This document shows positions 8,175 to 10,979 of a DNA stretch of 10,979 nt, piece after piece. The stretch lies in NCBI GenBank assembly GCA_031292735.1, contig JARLGP010000071.1, forward strand, positions 1 to 10,979. Direction: 5' to 3'. Under the pieces are notes generated by a model. That model saw only the letters and a list, made by a program, of their open reading frames with translations, was not told the DNA's origin and searched no databases. The position numbers and the translations under genes are program-made. How positions within the stretch are numbered: position 1 is the stretch's first letter; each line of letters starts with the position of its first letter. The stretch comes from Holophaga sp. (lineage in GTDB: Bacteria > Acidobacteriota > Holophagae > Holophagales > Holophagaceae).

Positions 8175-8876
8175 CTAGTTCGAGGGGTCGCCGGCGGCGA
8201 GCGGCTCCTGGGCCGGAGGGGCGTGGTTCACGATCACCCGGGCCGGGCGCAGGAGCATGTCCCGCAGGGTGTAGCCGCGCTCGTAGACGGTCGCCACCGC
8301 GCCGTCGGGCAGGTTGGGCAGGATGGTGGTGGTGAGGGCCTCGGCCAGGTGCGCGTCGAACGGGTCGCCCACCTTCACGTCCACCTCGGTCACCCCCGCC
8401 TTGCGCAGGGATTCCAGGAGCTGCTTGTGGATCAGCCCGATGCCGTTCTGGAACTCCTCGACATTGGAATAGTTCGCCGCCAGGCAGCGCTCGAAGCTGT
8501 CCACCACCGGCAGCAGTTCCAGCAACAGCTTCTTTTCCGCCAGGGTCACGGCAAGCTGGGTCTCCCGGCCGACGCGGTTCCGGTGGTTGGCAAAATCGGC
8601 CAGGAGGCGCTGGTGCTTGTCCTTCTGCTCCACTTCCTGCTTTTCCAGTTCCGCGATGCGGGCTCGTGCCTTGAACAGACTAGCCTCCATTTCATCATGG
8701 GAGGGGGGGGCGGCGGGCGCGGCGTCGGGGGTGGACTGCGCCACTTCGTCGGCCAGGGCCTGCAGGTCCTCCACCCCTTCGAATTCGCCGAGATCCAGGT
8801 CCAGCGTTGGTTCCACCTCCGGGCGGTCTTCATCGGCGGTGGGGTTCATGGGTTTGTTCACTGGAGTCTCATTCAT
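8175..8876 (-). CDS. grpE: GrpE, nucleotide-exchange factor for DnaK
   Basis: This 233-residue protein releases ADP from DnaK and resets the chaperone cycle. I chose the ATG at 8876 (MNETPVNKPMNP). A TTG at 8915 that overlaps the hrcA stop by 4 nt has no ribosome-binding site, and an ATG at 8849 is a shorter alternative. The N-terminal 60 residues are acidic and low in structure (DEDRPEVEPTLDLDLGEFEGVED). A long coiled-coil helix follows (about 60-130, with LLADFANHRNRVGRE), then the four-helix region. The C-terminal beta domain carries the GrpE signature around 199-216 (ERGYTLRDMLLRPARVIV). Eight consecutive G on the plus strand (8703-8710) encode the Ala-Pro-Pro stretch before residue 60. 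It lies between hrcA (35 bp upstream) and dnaK (43 bp downstream). Confidence 0.96.
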   Translation of the reverse strand: MNETPVNKPMNPTADEDRPEVEPTLDLDLGEFEGVEDLQALADEVAQSTPDAAPAAPPSHDEMEASLFKARARIAELEKQEVEQKDKHQRLLADFANHRNRVGRETQLAVTLAEKKLLLELLPVVDSFERCLAANYSNVEEFQNGIGLIHKQLLESLRKAGVTEVDVKVGDPFDAHLAEALTTTILPNLPDGAVATVYERGYTLRDMLLRPARVIVNHAPPAQEPLAAGDPSN

Positions 8877-8881
8877 TGAAT

Positions 8882-8915
8882 ACTCTATATTAAAGGATAA
8901 TTTAGGTTGAATCAA
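8882..8915 (-). promoter_or_regulatory. AT-rich candidate internal promoter before grpE
   Basis: The short hrcA-grpE gap is strikingly AT-rich within a GC-rich operon. On the minus strand TTGATT (8915-8910) and TAATAT (about 8892-8887) are 17 bp apart, each matching 4 of 6 consensus bases. A start site from this promoter would fall within a few bases of the chosen grpE ATG, giving an almost leaderless mRNA, or would favour the ATG at 8849. Prediction by eye only. Confidence 0.3.
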
Positions 8916-9958
8916 GCGCTGGGCGGTTCCCGGCGCTGGATTTCATCGGACCACCAGGCAAGGCTCCCCACCAGCTTTACATAGTCCATGCGCAAGGGAC
9001 CCACCAGGGCGAAGGTGACATGCTGGTTTTTCCGCACGGTGACCGTGCGCAGCGCCGTGGCCAGGGGCATCTCGTGGAAATAGGGGTTTTCCGTGCCCAG
9101 CAGGAGCTGGACCTCGCGGGTGGCGGCCTGGGCGAAGGCGTTGAGCAGGTGGGCGAGCCGCTCGTGCTGTTCGAAGGCCTCCACCAGGTTGCGGAAGCGG
9201 GAGGCGTCGCCGAACTCGGGGATCCGGCCCAGCAGGCCCAGGCCCGCCACCACCAGGGGAGCGCCGCCCCGCTGGGGCGGAAGGTTCATGCGATGGGCCA
9301 CCGCCGACAGCCGCCGCTGGGTCTGGTCCATCTGCTCCTCCACCGCGGCGATCAGCCGGTCCCGCATCTCCCGCAGGGAGCATCCGGCGAAATGGGCGGT
9401 GGCGAAGTTGCCCAGCTCCACCAGCACCTCGTTGCTGAAGCCCCAGACATTGTCCATGACCTGGTGCTCCACCTCGCCGTCGGTGCCGACCCAGACGGTC
9501 ACCAGCTTGCCGGCGCCGATGGAAACGAACTCCAGGCGGACCATGCGGCTGGTGGCGAGGTGGGTGGGCAGGGCCACGCAGATGCCCTCCATGGCCTCGG
9601 ACAGCACCTTGCTGGCGTGGCGCACCCACTGGGCCTCCCCTTCGGGGTCGCCCATGCCTTCGAAGGCCGCGGAAAGCCGGGCGCCCAGGGCGGGGCCGGG
9701 CTCGGTGGCCTTCACCCAGCGGTCCACGTAGTAGCGGTAGGCCTTTTCGGTGGGCACCCGGCCGGCGGAGGTGTGCGGCTGGTCCACCAGGGTGGCCTCC
9801 TCCAGGTCCGACAGCACGTTGCGGATGGTGGCCGAGGACAGCGAGCCGGGCATGAGCTTGGACAACAGCCTGGAGCCCACCGGCTCCCCTTGCACCAGGT
9901 AGGTCTCGATGAGGGTTTTTAAAACAGATTCGCTGCGAGGCGAGAGGTTGAGGGACAC
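8912..9958 (-). CDS. hrcA: Heat-inducible transcription repressor HrcA
   Basis: This 348-residue protein represses class I heat-shock genes by binding CIRCE operators; it is normally kept active by GroEL. The winged-helix N-terminus opens MSLNLSPRSESVLKTLIETYLVQGEPVGSR. The recognition region is highly typical at 41-79 (SSATIRNVLSDLEEATLVDQ, then PHTSAGRVPTEKAYRYYVD). The GAF-like central domain and C-terminal dimerisation region follow (for example LLGTENPYFHE and the final VGPLRMDYVKLVGSLAWW, the family's usual G-P-x-R-M-x-Y pattern). The start is a GTG at 9958 with a weak ribosome-binding site; an in-frame alternative further upstream is not evident. First gene of the hrcA-grpE-dnaK-dnaJ operon and divergent from the aldolase gene. 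No canonical CIRCE (TTAGCACTC-N9-GAGTGCTAA) is visible in front of it, so autoregulation is not shown. Confidence 0.97.
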   Translation of the reverse strand: MSLNLSPRSESVLKTLIETYLVQGEPVGSRLLSKLMPGSLSSATIRNVLSDLEEATLVDQPHTSAGRVPTEKAYRYYVDRWVKATEPGPALGARLSAAFEGMGDPEGEAQWVRHASKVLSEAMEGICVALPTHLATSRMVRLEFVSIGAGKLVTVWVGTDGEVEHQVMDNVWGFSNEVLVELGNFATAHFAGCSLREMRDRLIAAVEEQMDQTQRRLSAVAHRMNLPPQRGGAPLVVAGLGLLGRIPEFGDASRFRNLVEAFEQHERLAHLLNAFAQAATREVQLLLGTENPYFHEMPLATALRTVTVRKNQHVTFALVGPLRMDYVKLVGSLAWWSDEIQRREPPSA

Positions 9959-10108
9959 TAGAACATTCCGGGCGAGGTGGTCAGCCGGGCGGGAACGCCC
10001 GGGATCATAAACCAGTTTGAATCATCTGCGCCGCAGCCGCCATGGGGATCATCCATATCCTTTATATTCCTCAGCTTCGGGGGCGGTTCCGCTATCCTGG
10101 ATGCGGCC
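9959..10108. promoter_or_regulatory. Divergent hrcA / aldolase intergenic region with GC hairpin
   Basis: This 150-bp region must carry promoters for both directions. CCGGGCG (9985-9991) and CGCCCGG (9996-10002) form a perfect 7-bp inverted repeat around GGAA, which reads as a GNRA tetraloop on the plus strand. On the minus strand TATGAT (10009-10004) is a good -10 match for hrcA, but no convincing -35 lies upstream; that start site would put the hairpin in the hrcA leader. TATATT (10063-10068) is a possible -10 for the aldolase gene, again with no clear -35. CCCCATGG on the minus strand (about 10047-10040) resembles a heat-shock sigma -10 box, but no CTTGAA-type -35 accompanies it. Confidence 0.4.
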
Positions 10109-10756
10109 ATGAGCATCGATCCCCTTGCCTCCGTTTGTGATGTCTGTCGCCGCCTGCACGCCCGGAACCTCCTGGCCGCGGCCGATGGCAATGTGAGCGT
10201 GCTGCTGGAGGACGGGCGGATCGCCATCACCCCTTCCGGGGTGGGCAAGGCCATGGTGAGGCCGGAGGACATGGCTTTCCTGGCGGCGGACGGCACCGTG
10301 CTGGCCGGCCGGCCCAGTTCCGAGCGGCTGATGCACCTGGCGGTCTACCGGGCCTGCCCGGACGCCCGGGCGGTGGTCCATGCCCATCCGCCCACGGCCA
10401 TCGCCTGGAGCCTGGCCTTTCCGGACCAGGCCTGCCTGCCCGGGGACGCCCTGCCGGAACTGATCCTGGCGGCCGGCAGCATCCCCATCGTGCCCTATGC
10501 CCGGCCCGGCACCGCGGCCATGGGCGACAACCTGGCGCCCTACCTGCCGGAGCACCGGCTCCTGGTGCTGGCCCGGCACGGCGCCCTGGCCTGGGGGGAG
10601 ACCCTGGAGGAAGCGTACAACGGCCTGGAGCGGGTGGAGCACGCCTGCCAGATCCTGAAGTCGGCGTTCCAGCTGGGCGGGGCCCGGCCGCTGCCCGGGC
10701 CGGAACTGGAAGCGCTGCGCGAAGCCCGGCGCAAGGCCGGCGGGAGGCTGCTGTGA
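10109..10756 (+). CDS. Class II (zinc) aldolase family protein, probable methylthioribulose-1-phosphate aldolase or dehydratase
   Basis: This 215-residue protein starts at the ATG at 10109; the frame is open to a GTG at 9977, but that would add residues unlike the family. It has the class II aldolase/adducin fold motifs: GNVS at 28-31, DGRIAITPSGVGK at 35-47, SSE at 70-72 (candidate catalytic Glu72), HAH with metal ligands His91 and His93, and RHG with the third ligand His157. These match the positions of Glu73, His92, His94 and His155 of E. coli FucA, which is also 215 residues long. The reaction is probably zinc-dependent cleavage or dehydration of a sugar phosphate. The gene overlaps mtnA by 4 nt (GTGA), which points to 5-methylthioribulose 1-phosphate as substrate. 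It would then be either the aldolase of the DHAP shunt (Ald2-type) or MtnB dehydratase. The FucA-like motif spacing favours an aldolase, but sequence inspection cannot settle it. Confidence 0.85.
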   Translation: MSIDPLASVCDVCRRLHARNLLAAADGNVSVLLEDGRIAITPSGVGKAMVRPEDMAFLAADGTVLAGRPSSERLMHLAVYRACPDARAVVHAHPPTAIAWSLAFPDQACLPGDALPELILAAGSIPIVPYARPGTAAMGDNLAPYLPEHRLLVLARHGALAWGETLEEAYNGLERVEHACQILKSAFQLGGARPLPGPELEALREARRKAGGRLL

Positions 10757-10979
10757 AACCCATGGAATCCTTGGCCCTGCGCCATGACGGTCGGACCCTG
10801 CGGATCCTGGACCAGACCCTGCTCCCGGACCAGGAGCTGTGGCTGGAAGCGGGCGATCCCGAAATCATGATCCAGCACATCCGCCGCCTGGCGGTGCGCG
10901 GCGCGCCCCTGATCGGGGTGGCCGCCGCCCTGGCCCTGGCCTGCCTGGTCGAGACCGGCGCCGCGCCCGCCGACCTGCG
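10753..10979 (+). CDS. mtnA: S-methyl-5-thioribose-1-phosphate isomerase, N-terminal part
   Basis: The first 75 codons of the gene are present; the rest lies beyond the window. The isomerase converts 5-methylthioribose 1-phosphate to the ribulose form in methylthioadenosine salvage. Diagnostic segments are RILDQTLLPDQ and the strongly conserved RLAVRGAPLIGVAAALAL, which corresponds to the RGAPAIGVAAA motif of MtnA and the related eIF2B-like family. The start is GTG at 10753, overlapping the aldolase stop in a GTGA junction; the ATG at 10762 is an equally usable in-frame alternative. The overlap implies translational coupling with the aldolase. The RGAP motif could also suit a related ribose-1,5-bisphosphate isomerase, but the LDQTLLP segment favours MtnA. 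Confidence 0.93.
   Translation, partial: MKPMESLALRHDGRTLRILDQTLLPDQELWLEAGDPEIMIQHIRRLAVRGAPLIGVAAALALACLVETGAAPADL

Noticed and set aside
10040..10047. CCCCATGG on the minus strand as a sigma-32-type heat-shock -10 box for hrcA
   Set aside because: No CTTGAA-type -35 box occurs at the expected distance upstream, and one octamer in GC-rich DNA is expected by chance.

Overview
This is a GC-rich bacterial chromosomal window with tightly packed genes, mostly ordinary core metabolism and stress biology. The central block is a complete hrcA-grpE-dnaK-dnaJ heat-shock operon on the minus strand. This gene order occurs in Firmicutes, some deltaproteobacterial lineages and Acidobacteriota. The high GC, GTG/TTG-rich start context and protein style make a Holophagae/Geothrix-like acidobacterium my best guess, but the sequence alone does not prove it. 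I see no tRNA, rRNA, CRISPR array, insertion sequence or phage gene, and no gene-free stretch longer than 300 bases.

Layout. Bases 1-1227 (+) hold the 3' part of a beta-propeller-like protein of unknown function. Bases 1316-1831 (+) encode a DUF302 protein behind an AT-rich promoter segment that resembles a Fur box. Bases 1847-3259 (-) hold a two-gene operon: a SnoaL/NTF2-like protein, then an MDR-superfamily quinone oxidoreductase. It is divergently transcribed from an Rrf2-family regulator (3357-3800, +). The 97-bp shared intergenic region contains back-to-back promoter-like elements with an inverted repeat between them, so it looks like a small self-regulated redox module. Bases 3822-5042 (-) encode a CaCA-type Na+/Ca2+-exchanger-like membrane protein. 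It lies directly downstream of dnaJ and may be the last gene of the heat-shock transcript. Bases 5089-9958 (-) hold dnaJ, dnaK, grpE and hrcA (transcription order hrcA>grpE>dnaK>dnaJ). Bases 10109-10979 (+) hold a class II aldolase and the start of mtnA, overlapping by 4 nt. Together these suggest salvage of methylthioribose 1-phosphate, possibly by the aldolase-type DHAP shunt.

How the genes work together. HrcA is the repressor of class I heat-shock genes. GrpE, DnaK and DnaJ form the Hsp70 chaperone cycle. No canonical CIRCE operator is visible upstream of hrcA; the region holds a perfect GC-rich 7-bp hairpin instead. The best candidates for something new are the Rrf2 module with its putative operator, the missing CIRCE, a small hairpin over the dnaK ribosome-binding site, and the aldolase-mtnA pair. 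I do not see an exotic multi-gene system.
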